In this document: positions 9,411 to 17,097 of the stretch, one piece after another
Position numbering within the stretch: the stretch's first letter is position 1
Layout of the letters: every line of letters begins with the position of its first letter
Source of the DNA: Bacteroides thetaiotaomicron VPI-5482
Lineage (GTDB): Bacteria; Bacteroidota; Bacteroidia; Bacteroidales; Bacteroidaceae
NCBI RefSeq assembly: GCF_000011065.1
Contig: NC_004663.1
Coordinates: forward strand, 1,736,001 to 1,800,000
Direction of reading: 5' to 3'
DNA: 64,000 bases
The notes under the pieces: generated by a model
Database searches by the model: none
What the model was told of the DNA's origin: nothing
Seen by the model: only the letters and a program-made list of their open reading frames with translations
Position numbers and translations under genes: made by a program

Positions 9411-9950
9411 TTACACCATTTTTCCCATCTCATAGGCTTCCTGCATGTAGGGAGTATCTTTTATTTCTCCTACCTTCCAGGCACCTATTCCATAAATCAC
9501 TCCTTTTTCCTGCGGATTTTCCAGACAATCAAGGAAGCCACGGAAACCATCAATCGTACGTTCCATCATCCCCTTATCATTCTCCGCCGCTGCAATAATG
9601 AAATAAAATTCCTTATTCGTTATTTCCGTATAACGCGCACAACAACGGTCAATCATAATCTTCATCTGTCCGCACATCGTATAGAAATAAACAGGTGTTG
9701 CCATTACGATGACATCAGCAGCAATCATTTTCTCTACAATTCCTGCGGCATCATCTTTCTGGGGGCAGGGTTTGCCATACATGCTGCAAACACTACATCC
9801 CGTACAAGGATGAATTACTTTCTCTTTCAGAAAAATCTTTTCTACTTCATTGCCTGTTTCGAGAACACCTTTCATAAATTCGTCACAAAGCATATCAGAA
9901 TTACCGCCCTTTCGGGGGCTGGACGAAATAATCAGAACTTTTTTAGCCAT
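9411..9950 (-). CDS. Flavodoxin-fold NAD(P)H-dependent FMN reductase / iron-sulfur flavoprotein-like
   Basis: 179 residues. The N-terminal SSPRKGGNSD loop (about 10-19) is the FMN phosphate-binding signature of the NADPH-dependent FMN reductase family, and ATPVYFYTMCGQMK contributes to the flavin pocket. A compact cysteine motif CX2CX2CX6C (Cys49, 52, 55, 62) matches that of iron-sulfur flavoproteins, which carry a [4Fe-4S] cluster next to FMN and shuttle electrons in anaerobes. The substrate is unknown. It is transcribed divergently from the Crp/Fnr regulator, which may control it; this is inferred from position alone. Confidence 0.82.
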   Translation of the reverse strand: MAKKVLIISSSPRKGGNSDMLCDEFMKGVLETGNEVEKIFLKEKVIHPCTGCSVCSMYGKPCPQKDDAAGIVEKMIAADVIVMATPVYFYTMCGQMKIMIDRCCARYTEITNKEFYFIIAAAENDKGMMERTIDGFRGFLDCLENPQEKGVIYGIGAWKVGEIKDTPYMQEAYEMGKMV

Positions 9951-10183
9951 AACTTTATTACTTTTATTTTTTGAATTTCATTAATCAGCTTTTTCACTCT
10001 GCAAAAATAGACAATTTATCATATAGCAAATGTAGATAAATTACAGAGATGTGTACCCTAATTACTGATTCAAACATTTTCTGCCATTTTTACTTTTTAT
10101 CAATATCCTTTTCATCTCATCCATAATCGGTCTTTCGGCGGCACAAACATAAAAAAAGATTTTCTCTGCCCATATATAATTCA

Positions 10184-10191
10184 TATCTTTG
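10184..10191 (+). promoter_or_regulatory. -7 promoter element (TATCTTTG) for the Crp/Fnr gene
   Basis: Matches the Bacteroides TAnnTTTG element 26 bp before the start codon. No clear -33 TTTG is present at the usual spacing. The rest of the 9951-10183 interval is AT-rich, and I see no gene or strong repeat in it. Confidence 0.5.
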
Positions 10192-10216
10192 CCCATGATA
10201 CGAACAACATAATGCA

Positions 10217-10906
10217 ATGAAAAAAATACAACTGACCAACGCACATAAAGAAAAATTATTTCAAATCCCTTTATTTCGGGATTTACCTCTGAACATTAAG
10301 GAATCTCTGCTGGATAAACTGGATTTCGTTATCTATGCAGCGGATAAAAAAGAAATAGTTGTTACGCAAGGTACACCTTGCAACAAACTATATGTGTTAT
10401 TGGAAGGAAAACTACGCACGGATATCATTGACGGATTGGGGAACGAAGTGATGATTGAGTATATCATCGCACCACGTACCTTTGCCACCCCTCACCTTTT
10501 CAATTCAAACAATACGTTGCCAGCTACTTTTACTGCTTTGGAAGACAGCGTGGTACTCATGGCAACCAAAGATTCCACTTTTAAAGTCATCAGTCAGGAC
10601 CCGCAGGTGTTGCACAATTTTCTTTGCATCGCCGGAAATTGCAATATATGTACCGTATCACGTTTGAAACCTCTGTCGCGCAAGACTGTACGCGAAAGGT
10701 TTATTGTTTACTTATTCGAACATAAGAAAAAAGATTCTCTGACTGTAGAGATCATGCATACCCAGTCACAGCTTGCCGAGTACCTGAATGTATCACGTCC
10801 TGCTTTATCCAAAGAAATCAATAAGATAATCAAGGAAGGGCTGATCACAATGGAAGGAAAAAAGATCGAGATTCTGAATAAAATGGCGCTGGAGAAATAC
10901 TTATAA
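10217..10906 (+). CDS. Crp/Fnr family transcriptional regulator
   Basis: 229 residues. Residues about 15-130 form a cyclic-nucleotide-binding-type beta-barrel (FRDLP, LYVLLEGKLR). The C-terminal winged helix contains the recognition helix region SQLAEYLNVSRPALSKEINKI. The N-terminal Fnr-type cysteine cluster is absent, so direct Fe-S oxygen sensing as in FNR is unlikely; the ligand is unknown. Two dyads in this window with Crp/Fnr-like geometry (3194-3213 and 16489-16516) are candidate targets, but nothing ties this protein to them beyond proximity. Confidence 0.88.
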   Translation: MKKIQLTNAHKEKLFQIPLFRDLPLNIKESLLDKLDFVIYAADKKEIVVTQGTPCNKLYVLLEGKLRTDIIDGLGNEVMIEYIIAPRTFATPHLFNSNNTLPATFTALEDSVVLMATKDSTFKVISQDPQVLHNFLCIAGNCNICTVSRLKPLSRKTVRERFIVYLFEHKKKDSLTVEIMHTQSQLAEYLNVSRPALSKEINKIIKEGLITMEGKKIEILNKMALEKYL

Positions 10907-10913
10907 TAAAAAG

Positions 10914-10950
10914 AAAGTGGCACAGCCTAAATTTAATGCTGTGCCACTTT
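10914..10950. terminator. Bidirectional intrinsic terminator
   Basis: A perfect 13-bp stem (AAAGTGGCACAGC, 10914-10926, with GCTGTGCCACTTT, 10938-10950) and an 11-nt loop. It has a T-rich tail on the plus strand and a T-rich tail (TTTCTTTTT) on the minus strand. It lies just after the Crp/Fnr gene and close to the end of the convergent porin operon, so it can serve both. Confidence 0.85.
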
Positions 10951-10995
10951 TTATATTCTATCAACGGTTTAATCTGAATCCTAGCTAGGTTTCAA

Positions 10996-12282
10996 TTACC
11001 ATTTTGTAAAAAACACTTTCGGGTTGATATTGACAGATACCCATCCCCAGTCTTGCCAGCTCTTATGATTTCCGCCTTTCACAGCATCCATCGTCTTCGT
11101 TCCAAGCATAAAAGAATAACCGGCAGAGAGTTTCACATCTTTCATTACGGACCAATTGATCTGATAGTCAACTTCCGAACCGAGTGACTTCTTCAAATCT
11201 TCTTTAAAATCTACTTCAGTAGCAGTAGCAAAATAATGATAATTGAGTTCCATATCTACCTTGGCAGATGCACGAAAACGAGCCCCAAGACGACCATCTA
11301 TTAATCCGGGAGCAAATCCTTTGTTGAATGCAGAAGCGTAGAAATAATCCATGCTGCCATAGAATTTATGATGCGTCCCATAAAGAGGGTCAAAAGCCTT
11401 AAATTTACTACTACCTTCTTCATTTCCGCTCAAATAATCAAAGCTTACAACCATTCCCCATGTCTTATTGAACGCATAAGCTGCCGTAGCACTTGCCATG
11501 AAAGCAGAAACACTCTCGGCATCCTTGTTCTTACCTGTTTGGTAGTAGAAAGCGCCATCCAAGTTCCATCCGCTATTTTTATATGTAAGATAAGTTCCCA
11601 TCGTTTGCAAGTAGCGGGTATGAGAATCTTGAGTGAGCTGATTCCCTGTCTCTAACCCTAAATTCATAAACAGTAAAGAAGCCCCGAACGGAATCTTATC
11701 TGCTTTATAGTGATACCACACAGTCTGCATATTCTTGTAAGGCTGACCAATAGAAGAATTGTAATAAGTACCACCTGCCGTTTTTTCATCATTCTGGTTG
11801 AAAGCCAGAATAGCATGTATTTCATTATTCTTATTGGCATATCCCAGTTTCAACGCATCATGATAACGGCCTGCCACATTCCAGTCCAGTCCGCCCAAAA
11901 TACGTTCATCATCATAAACTAACGTCTGACGACCTAACTGTGCAAAGAAGCCTTTTCCAAAATCCAGCTTTGCCCATGCCTCATTCAAGATAAAGCGACC
12001 ATTCTTGTCAATCTGCGGATCTTGCCCCCATACTCCGACATGCTGTGCCGACATCTTGATTTCAAGGTCCGAACGCTTGTAGTCCAGTGACAAACGGGCA
12101 CGGTTATTAATGAATGATGCAGCCTTCTGCCCTTCATTGCGAGGGACTAAAGCACCGTTTCGATACTCCGCACGAGGTCTGATTTGCATAGACATCGAAA
12201 ATTCATTTTCCTTCTCCGTAGTTTGTGTGTATGCCATGCTTGGCAATAGCATAAGAACGAATGACCAATAAAATGTTTTCAT
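10996..12282 (-). CDS. Outer-membrane beta-barrel porin, alginate-export-like family
   Basis: 428 residues with a signal peptide (MKTFYWSFVLMLLPSMAYT) followed by alternating aromatic beta strands and a C-terminal aromatic end (KVFFTKW), typical of an outer-membrane barrel. Motifs such as RPRAEYRNGA, FINNRARLSLDY, LGRQTLVYDDERILGG and WNVAGRYHDAL match the alginate-export-like porin family. It is the last gene of the nrfHA-resB-ccsA operon, 7 bp after ccsA, so it more likely admits nitrite or another small anion than a polysaccharide. That role is an inference from context. Confidence 0.8.
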   Translation of the reverse strand: MKTFYWSFVLMLLPSMAYTQTTEKENEFSMSMQIRPRAEYRNGALVPRNEGQKAASFINNRARLSLDYKRSDLEIKMSAQHVGVWGQDPQIDKNGRFILNEAWAKLDFGKGFFAQLGRQTLVYDDERILGGLDWNVAGRYHDALKLGYANKNNEIHAILAFNQNDEKTAGGTYYNSSIGQPYKNMQTVWYHYKADKIPFGASLLFMNLGLETGNQLTQDSHTRYLQTMGTYLTYKNSGWNLDGAFYYQTGKNKDAESVSAFMASATAAYAFNKTWGMVVSFDYLSGNEEGSSKFKAFDPLYGTHHKFYGSMDYFYASAFNKGFAPGLIDGRLGARFRASAKVDMELNYHYFATATEVDFKEDLKKSLGSEVDYQINWSVMKDVKLSAGYSFMLGTKTMDAVKGGNHKSWQDWGWVSVNINPKVFFTKW

Positions 12283-12289
12283 TGATATT

Positions 12290-13081
12290 TCAATTTAAGT
12301 TATAAGTATGTACACTAACTCCTTGTGCCGATGGAAGGTAATTGATTCCATACCAACACATTTGTAATAAGACAAATGATACTAACAGAATGACTAATGC
12401 CGGACGACTCTTCAACGGTCTGCCCAGCCTGAAATGGATATATACCAGATAGGAGAACCAAGTAGCTGCCGCCCATGTCTCTTTCGGGTCCCAAGCCCAG
12501 TAGTGCCCCCACGCTTCTTTCGCCCAGATAGCTCCCGTCAGCATTCCCAATGTCATAAATGCCAAGCCCACATAAGTCAGGTTATCGCATAAGTCCATCT
12601 CTTTCCGTTCAATATCCTTCTTTTTGAACCAAAGCAGATAGACAGCCATGACCACCGCAGCTCCCAACATCGCATAAGCAAACATATACACTATGACATG
12701 AGGGGCAAACCACGGACTTTGCAAAGCAGGCATCAGCGTTTTATTGTGAATCTCCGGTTTAAAGATATTGATACAGATAAATACCAGTGAGAGAATGCAA
12801 CTGAAACTAAGAATCCATTTATATTTCCAACGCACGTACGTTATCAAACCAGCCAATGGAAGGAAGAAAGAATACCACAGACGTGTCTCTCCCATCGTCC
12901 GCATCGGAGGACGTTCCAGAGAAATCCACATACCGAGGATAAAACTGAAAAAGATAGCCAGCCCCAACAAGGTAAACCCATAAGCCCATACCGGCTTCTT
13001 TCCTTCCCAGGCAGCAAACGCGCCCAAGCCCCAGCAAATCAATGCGGCTATCGCAAACCATATAAAATGTTCCCAACTCAT
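12290..13081 (-). CDS. ccsA: Cytochrome c biogenesis protein CcsA/ResC (haem handling)
   Basis: 263 residues and multi-pass. The signature tryptophan-rich loop WGHYWAWDPKE at residues 191-201 defines haem-handling proteins of the CcsA/CcmC/CcmF group. With ResB it forms the System II synthase that carries haem outward and attaches it to CXXCH/CXXCK apocytochromes. I chose the ATG at 13081 because it overlaps the ResB stop codon as ATGA; a longer reading from 13177 would overlap ResB by about 100 bp and adds residues with no membrane character. It is fourth in the nitrite reductase operon. Confidence 0.9.
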   Translation of the reverse strand: MSWEHFIWFAIAALICWGLGAFAAWEGKKPVWAYGFTLLGLAIFFSFILGMWISLERPPMRTMGETRLWYSFFLPLAGLITYVRWKYKWILSFSCILSLVFICINIFKPEIHNKTLMPALQSPWFAPHVIVYMFAYAMLGAAVVMAVYLLWFKKKDIERKEMDLCDNLTYVGLAFMTLGMLTGAIWAKEAWGHYWAWDPKETWAAATWFSYLVYIHFRLGRPLKSRPALVILLVSFVLLQMCWYGINYLPSAQGVSVHTYNLN

Positions 13082-14313
13082 TCCGTATCCTCCTCTTTCC
13101 TCTTTTGTGCATTGACAAACAGACAAATTGCTCCGAGCATCATCATGATGATCCCTGCATATACTACAGGCAACCACGGGTCGCGAACCAGCTCAAAGAC
13201 ACTGATATCGCTCCAGCGACCTTTCGACTCATCATAACTAAGCTGATAAATTTTCCATCCTGCTATCTCCATCGGACGATTTACTTCAATCGTACTTTCC
13301 ATTATCGTTCCTTCCTGTGTGTAGACTTTTACTTCCGAAGCAAAACGTTGCGGTTCCCGTTCCGGCATCACCAGACTCGTCAGAGAGTCGAGACGCAATG
13401 CCTTATAAGGAAAAAGAAAACTACCACAGCTCACCCACCCTTCTTTCGTCTGTTGGTTCTTTCGGTTGACGGCCTTCAGATACACTGCATATGTCGCTCC
13501 CATCGAATGGAAATCTGTAAATTTCAGTGTGTCCTCTGTAGCTACGGAGGCAGCCATCGGAATAGACTGTTCGACAAACAAGTCCCAATCCAGCAGACTG
13601 CCCTCGGAAACTCCGTTTTCAAGCAGTAAATGCACAGGAGACTTTTCGGGGAGTACTCCCCCCGTTTCATTGTCAATCAGCATCAGTTTCGGAGGATATT
13701 CATCAATCGTAAAATCCTTCAGTTCGATAGCCAACGGAAGTTCTATCAATTTTCCTTTATCATCGGTAGCCCTCCATTCTGCGTTTCCCATTCGGGTAGT
13801 CATCTTCAAGCGTTGCATATCGGCATTTCCCAAAGTAGCCGTAATCAATGCCACGAGCAATCCTACGTGATTGAGAAGAAAGGATAGTCTGCCAATCCTG
13901 AATGGAAAGCTGGCACGGAATATGGTCAGTCCCAATACAGTGACCATCCAAAAGTAAAGCAGGACGAAAGGCCAGGACGAAATCATCTGCGAAAATCCCA
14001 GTATATCATTGGAAGCATGACCGGAAGGAGCCTGCCGGATAAGTCCCATGATCACCGTCATGCCGGCTACCCATACCAGGGAAGAAACGGCAGCGGAATA
14101 ATGGCTCAACCATCCAAACAGATACACACGTTTACGAAGAAGGTGCATGGCTACCAGCGCTATGATATAAACCACTAACACAATCGCATTGACCGGACAG
14201 GCAAACAGGCCCCAGTTGATGGCTCCCACTGCCATTTGCAGCAAAATACCTATCACCAGTAATCCCGCACCAATCACCAGCCCTTCTTTATAACTCCACG
14301 GTTTGCTCCACAT
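13078..14313 (-). CDS. resB: Cytochrome c biogenesis protein ResB/CcsB
   Basis: 411 residues. Four N-terminal membrane segments are followed by a large periplasmic domain (about 150-370) and a last membrane helix near the C-terminus (VVYAGIIMMMLGAICLF). The segment RIGRLSFLLNHVGLLVALITATLGNA is typical of ResB. It is the partner of CcsA in System II cytochrome c maturation. It starts 11 bp after nrfA and overlaps ccsA by 4 bp. Having a maturation pair inside the operon fits the unusual CXXCK haem site of NrfA. Confidence 0.87.
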   Translation of the reverse strand: MWSKPWSYKEGLVIGAGLLVIGILLQMAVGAINWGLFACPVNAIVLVVYIIALVAMHLLRKRVYLFGWLSHYSAAVSSLVWVAGMTVIMGLIRQAPSGHASNDILGFSQMISSWPFVLLYFWMVTVLGLTIFRASFPFRIGRLSFLLNHVGLLVALITATLGNADMQRLKMTTRMGNAEWRATDDKGKLIELPLAIELKDFTIDEYPPKLMLIDNETGGVLPEKSPVHLLLENGVSEGSLLDWDLFVEQSIPMAASVATEDTLKFTDFHSMGATYAVYLKAVNRKNQQTKEGWVSCGSFLFPYKALRLDSLTSLVMPEREPQRFASEVKVYTQEGTIMESTIEVNRPMEIAGWKIYQLSYDESKGRWSDISVFELVRDPWLPVVYAGIIMMMLGAICLFVNAQKRKEEDTE

Positions 14314-14324
14314 ATATCCCTATT

Positions 14325-15806
14325 TTACTTTTGTGCCAGACGCCCGTTTGCCTTTGCCTTCTCCAGCCATGCCGGAACGGTCGTTTTCAGGAATTTCTCC
14401 TTAGCAGCTCTTTCAGCATCCATATCAAGACCGATATATTCCTGTGCTTTGGCCTTCGTTGAAATGTCCGGCATCGGAACGTCTTCCGTATACCCATGCT
14501 TCGCTAAAACTTTGGATACAGCCAGACGAGCCTGCATAGCACGGTCCAGACCATGAGAAAGAATTCTCTGAATCTCCTGCGGTGCATGGAAAGAACCTCC
14601 ATGTGATGCCACACCGAAGTCCCAACGCCATTGTGCCTGACGAATCAATGCAAGCACATCTTTCATCTGATCTTCTGTAGCACCCTTATCCCAGGCAAAT
14701 TTTGCTTCGATATGCGCCTTTGCCAGTTCCTGTTCCAGACGGTTACGGATTTCATTTGCCTTGCGCTGACGCTCGTACACATTGTTACGTAATGTTTCTT
14801 CACTCTCACGATGACAAGTCTGACAGGTGCGGTCAATCATTGCCAATGGGCTCTGAATATGATGGTCACTGAATTTCACGCCCCCTTCACTCTTATAAGG
14901 CATATGACAATCGGCACAAGAAACGCCCCTTTGCCCGTGAATACCCATCTGAGCTATTTCATAGTCGGGATGCTGGGCTTTCAAGATCGGAGTACGGCTT
15001 AACTTATGAATGTAATCATAGAAACCTGCCTCATCATAATATGCTTCCATGTCTTCTACAGTGAAACCTTTATCCCACGGGAAAGTCAAATATTTACCGT
15101 CACCCTTAAAGTAATATTCTACGTGGCACTGCGCACAGACCAATGAACGCATTTCCTGTGGAGTAGCTTTTGTGATATCTTTTCCCTGACGCTGGAAAGC
15201 TTCAATCAATGCCGGACGGCTGATATGAAGATTCATTGTTTCCGGATCGTGGCAGTCGGAACAGCCGATCGGATTCACGATTTCATCACCAAAGGCAGCC
15301 CATTTGTTATTATAGAAAGAATCGACTCCCAATGCTTCCATCATGCGGGGAACATCCGGACTCTTACAAGTCCAGCAAGTAGAAGGCTGAGGGCCATCGT
15401 GCGGACCTGCAGGAGAACCGGTACGAAGTGACGCCGTAATATCCTCGATAGCATGCATATGTCCGCGCGGAGTGGAATAGTCTTTTGAAAATGCATATCC
15501 TGCCCACAGAATAACCATTTCCGGACGTTTTTCCAAAGCATCAACAGCGACATTGCCATTAAACTCGCTTTCAAAATCAGTCTTTGCCGTTTCCGTCCAA
15601 GTCTGATATTCGCGGGGAAAATCATCTTTAAACAGTTCGTTGCGTGCTTCAATACCTTTAATGACAGTTTTGCGGTTATTAAAGATACTGGCGACTTCCG
15701 CCCTCCTCTCCATCAACGCAGAAACACATAATCCTAAAACAAAAACAACGACCATTGAACCTCCGGACAACAGCCATCCTTGCCATGATTTTAATTTCTT
15801 TTCCAT
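14325..15806 (-). CDS. nrfA: Ammonia-forming cytochrome c nitrite reductase, catalytic subunit
   Basis: 493 residues with an N-terminal membrane or signal segment (about 10-30). Five haem motifs are visible: the catalytic CWTCK (144-148, lysine-ligated) and four classical sites CSDCH (182), CAQCH (224), CADCH (297) and CQTCH (328). This pattern is diagnostic of NrfA, which reduces nitrite by six electrons to ammonium in the periplasm. It is the second gene of the operon, 43 bp after nrfH, from which it should receive electrons. Confidence 0.97.
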   Translation of the reverse strand: MEKKLKSWQGWLLSGGSMVVVFVLGLCVSALMERRAEVASIFNNRKTVIKGIEARNELFKDDFPREYQTWTETAKTDFESEFNGNVAVDALEKRPEMVILWAGYAFSKDYSTPRGHMHAIEDITASLRTGSPAGPHDGPQPSTCWTCKSPDVPRMMEALGVDSFYNNKWAAFGDEIVNPIGCSDCHDPETMNLHISRPALIEAFQRQGKDITKATPQEMRSLVCAQCHVEYYFKGDGKYLTFPWDKGFTVEDMEAYYDEAGFYDYIHKLSRTPILKAQHPDYEIAQMGIHGQRGVSCADCHMPYKSEGGVKFSDHHIQSPLAMIDRTCQTCHRESEETLRNNVYERQRKANEIRNRLEQELAKAHIEAKFAWDKGATEDQMKDVLALIRQAQWRWDFGVASHGGSFHAPQEIQRILSHGLDRAMQARLAVSKVLAKHGYTEDVPMPDISTKAKAQEYIGLDMDAERAAKEKFLKTTVPAWLEKAKANGRLAQK

Positions 15807-15849
15807 TGTATATCGGTTTTATTATTTTATTACGTAGTTATGTATATGC

Positions 15850-16446
15850 TTATTCCTTATTATTAACCATCTTCCGGAGCCATTCCGGTACAGGCGATTC
15901 GGGAAGAGGGACGATAGCTGCCGGAGTAGCGGACAACGAATTCTTACCACCATGAGGTACATCCCGATGACAGTCCCAGCAAGCCTTTCCTTCTCCTACC
16001 ATAGACATCATATAATCTATCTTTCCTGTTTTTACAAACTCCGTATTCAGTTGTGTATGGCAACGAATACAATTGTTCATAATCACCTGCGAACTGGCCT
16101 CGTGGGCCTGTATCACTTGTGGCTCACTTTTGGTAAGGAAAGCTGCGACGTGCTTCATACCATCCATTCCTTTGAATGTCCATTTCTTTACAATGTTCTC
16201 GTGAGGAACATGACAATCGTTACAGGTGGCATCCCGTGCATGTGAACTGTGAAACCATGTGGCATAATAAGGAGACATGATGTGACAATTCACACACGCT
16301 GCCGGATCATCGCCCAGATACGTATGTGCCCGAAGCATGTACATAAATAAAGCTCCTCCGCCTACAATAATACCGCCAATGATAATGGCTATTATCTTCG
16401 ATCTGTACGAAGGAAAAATTCGGTTTATAAATGGTAACTTCATCAT
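15850..16446 (-). CDS. nrfH: Cytochrome c nitrite reductase small subunit (menaquinol oxidase)
   Basis: 198 residues from the tandem ATG at 16446. One N-terminal membrane helix (IIAIIIGGIIVGGGALFMYML) is followed by four haem sites: CVNCH (51), CNDCH (75), CIRCH (126) and CWDCH (156). This is the NapC/NirT/NrfH tetrahaem family, which oxidises membrane menaquinol and passes electrons to NrfA. An earlier possible start at 16488 would place the start inside the promoter dyad region, so I prefer 16446. It is the first gene of the operon. Confidence 0.95.
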   Translation of the reverse strand: MMKLPFINRIFPSYRSKIIAIIIGGIIVGGGALFMYMLRAHTYLGDDPAACVNCHIMSPYYATWFHSSHARDATCNDCHVPHENIVKKWTFKGMDGMKHVAAFLTKSEPQVIQAHEASSQVIMNNCIRCHTQLNTEFVKTGKIDYMMSMVGEGKACWDCHRDVPHGGKNSLSATPAAIVPLPESPVPEWLRKMVNNKE

Positions 16447-16465
16447 AGTGAAAAAGTATTTTTCA

Positions 16466-16516
16466 CAAAAGTAAAGCTTTGGAAACACAAAAGGTGTAAT
16501 AACTATTACACCTTTT
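16466..16516 (-). promoter_or_regulatory. nrfHA promoter with 28-bp dyad
   Basis: The -7 element TACTTTTG is at 16473-16466 on the minus strand. A perfect 13-bp inverted repeat with a 2-bp centre (AAAAGGTGTAATA / TATTACACCTTTT) spans 16489-16516. Its centre falls roughly 42-44 bp upstream of the predicted start, the classic position for a class II Crp/Fnr-type activator. It could instead fold as a hairpin (GGTGTAAT-AGTT-ATTACACC, then TTTT) that ends transcription from the upstream TonB operon. Confidence 0.6.
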
Positions 16517-16602
16517 AAAGAAAATTATACGAACACTGATTAATAAGAGAAAAAAGATACTCCATCCCGCCCCCGTTTTGCATGGCAGGCTGGCTATTTT
16601 AT

Positions 16603-17097
16603 TTATTCATCGTGATGATGATCGTCCCTTTCGGCGGTAGTGCTCAGTACAATATTGCGCGCAATGTAGGTTTCGTTTCCTGCGGCATCCGTGCAATAAA
16701 CCATCAGATGATAATCGCCCGGAGTAGCATTGGCCGGAATTACAATATCGTGGTGATGGATATGCGCCGTTTTCTTTCCGGAGATATCATAAGACCTGTT
16801 GAAACTGAAATCGACAGTGGCTTCGCCCGTAGCAGCAGCCCTGCTCTTTCCATGCGAATGGTGGTCGAAATTACTATGTATTTCAATCATATATGACTTT
16901 AACATGACGTCGTCCGACAGATCCATTTCAAAATGTACTCCGTGCTCGTCGCCAATTTTCAGTTCTTGCCCTTCTTCCGGTTCACTTAGTTCAATCACCG
17001 GTTTGGTGGTATCGCTATCCGAATCGTCACAAGAAATAAATGCAAATACAGACATTGCCAGAAGGCTGATGATCGGGAGGTAAAGTTTTGTTTTCAT
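16603..17097 (-). CDS. Histidine-rich DUF4625-like lipoprotein
   Basis: 164 residues. A lipoprotein signal ends at FAFISC (Cys23). The remainder is one Ig-like domain of the DUF4625 type (KPVIELSEPEEG ... HLMVYCTDAAGNE). Histidines cluster at HSNFDHHSHGKS, TAHIHHHD and the C-terminal DDHHHDE, which suggests metal binding. Its start overlaps the stop of the TonB receptor gene by one base (TAATG), so the two are translationally coupled. A metal-capturing surface partner of the receptor is the simplest guess. Confidence 0.78.
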   Translation of the reverse strand: MKTKLYLPIISLLAMSVFAFISCDDSDSDTTKPVIELSEPEEGQELKIGDEHGVHFEMDLSDDVMLKSYMIEIHSNFDHHSHGKSRAAATGEATVDFSFNRSYDISGKKTAHIHHHDIVIPANATPGDYHLMVYCTDAAGNETYIARNIVLSTTAERDDHHHDE

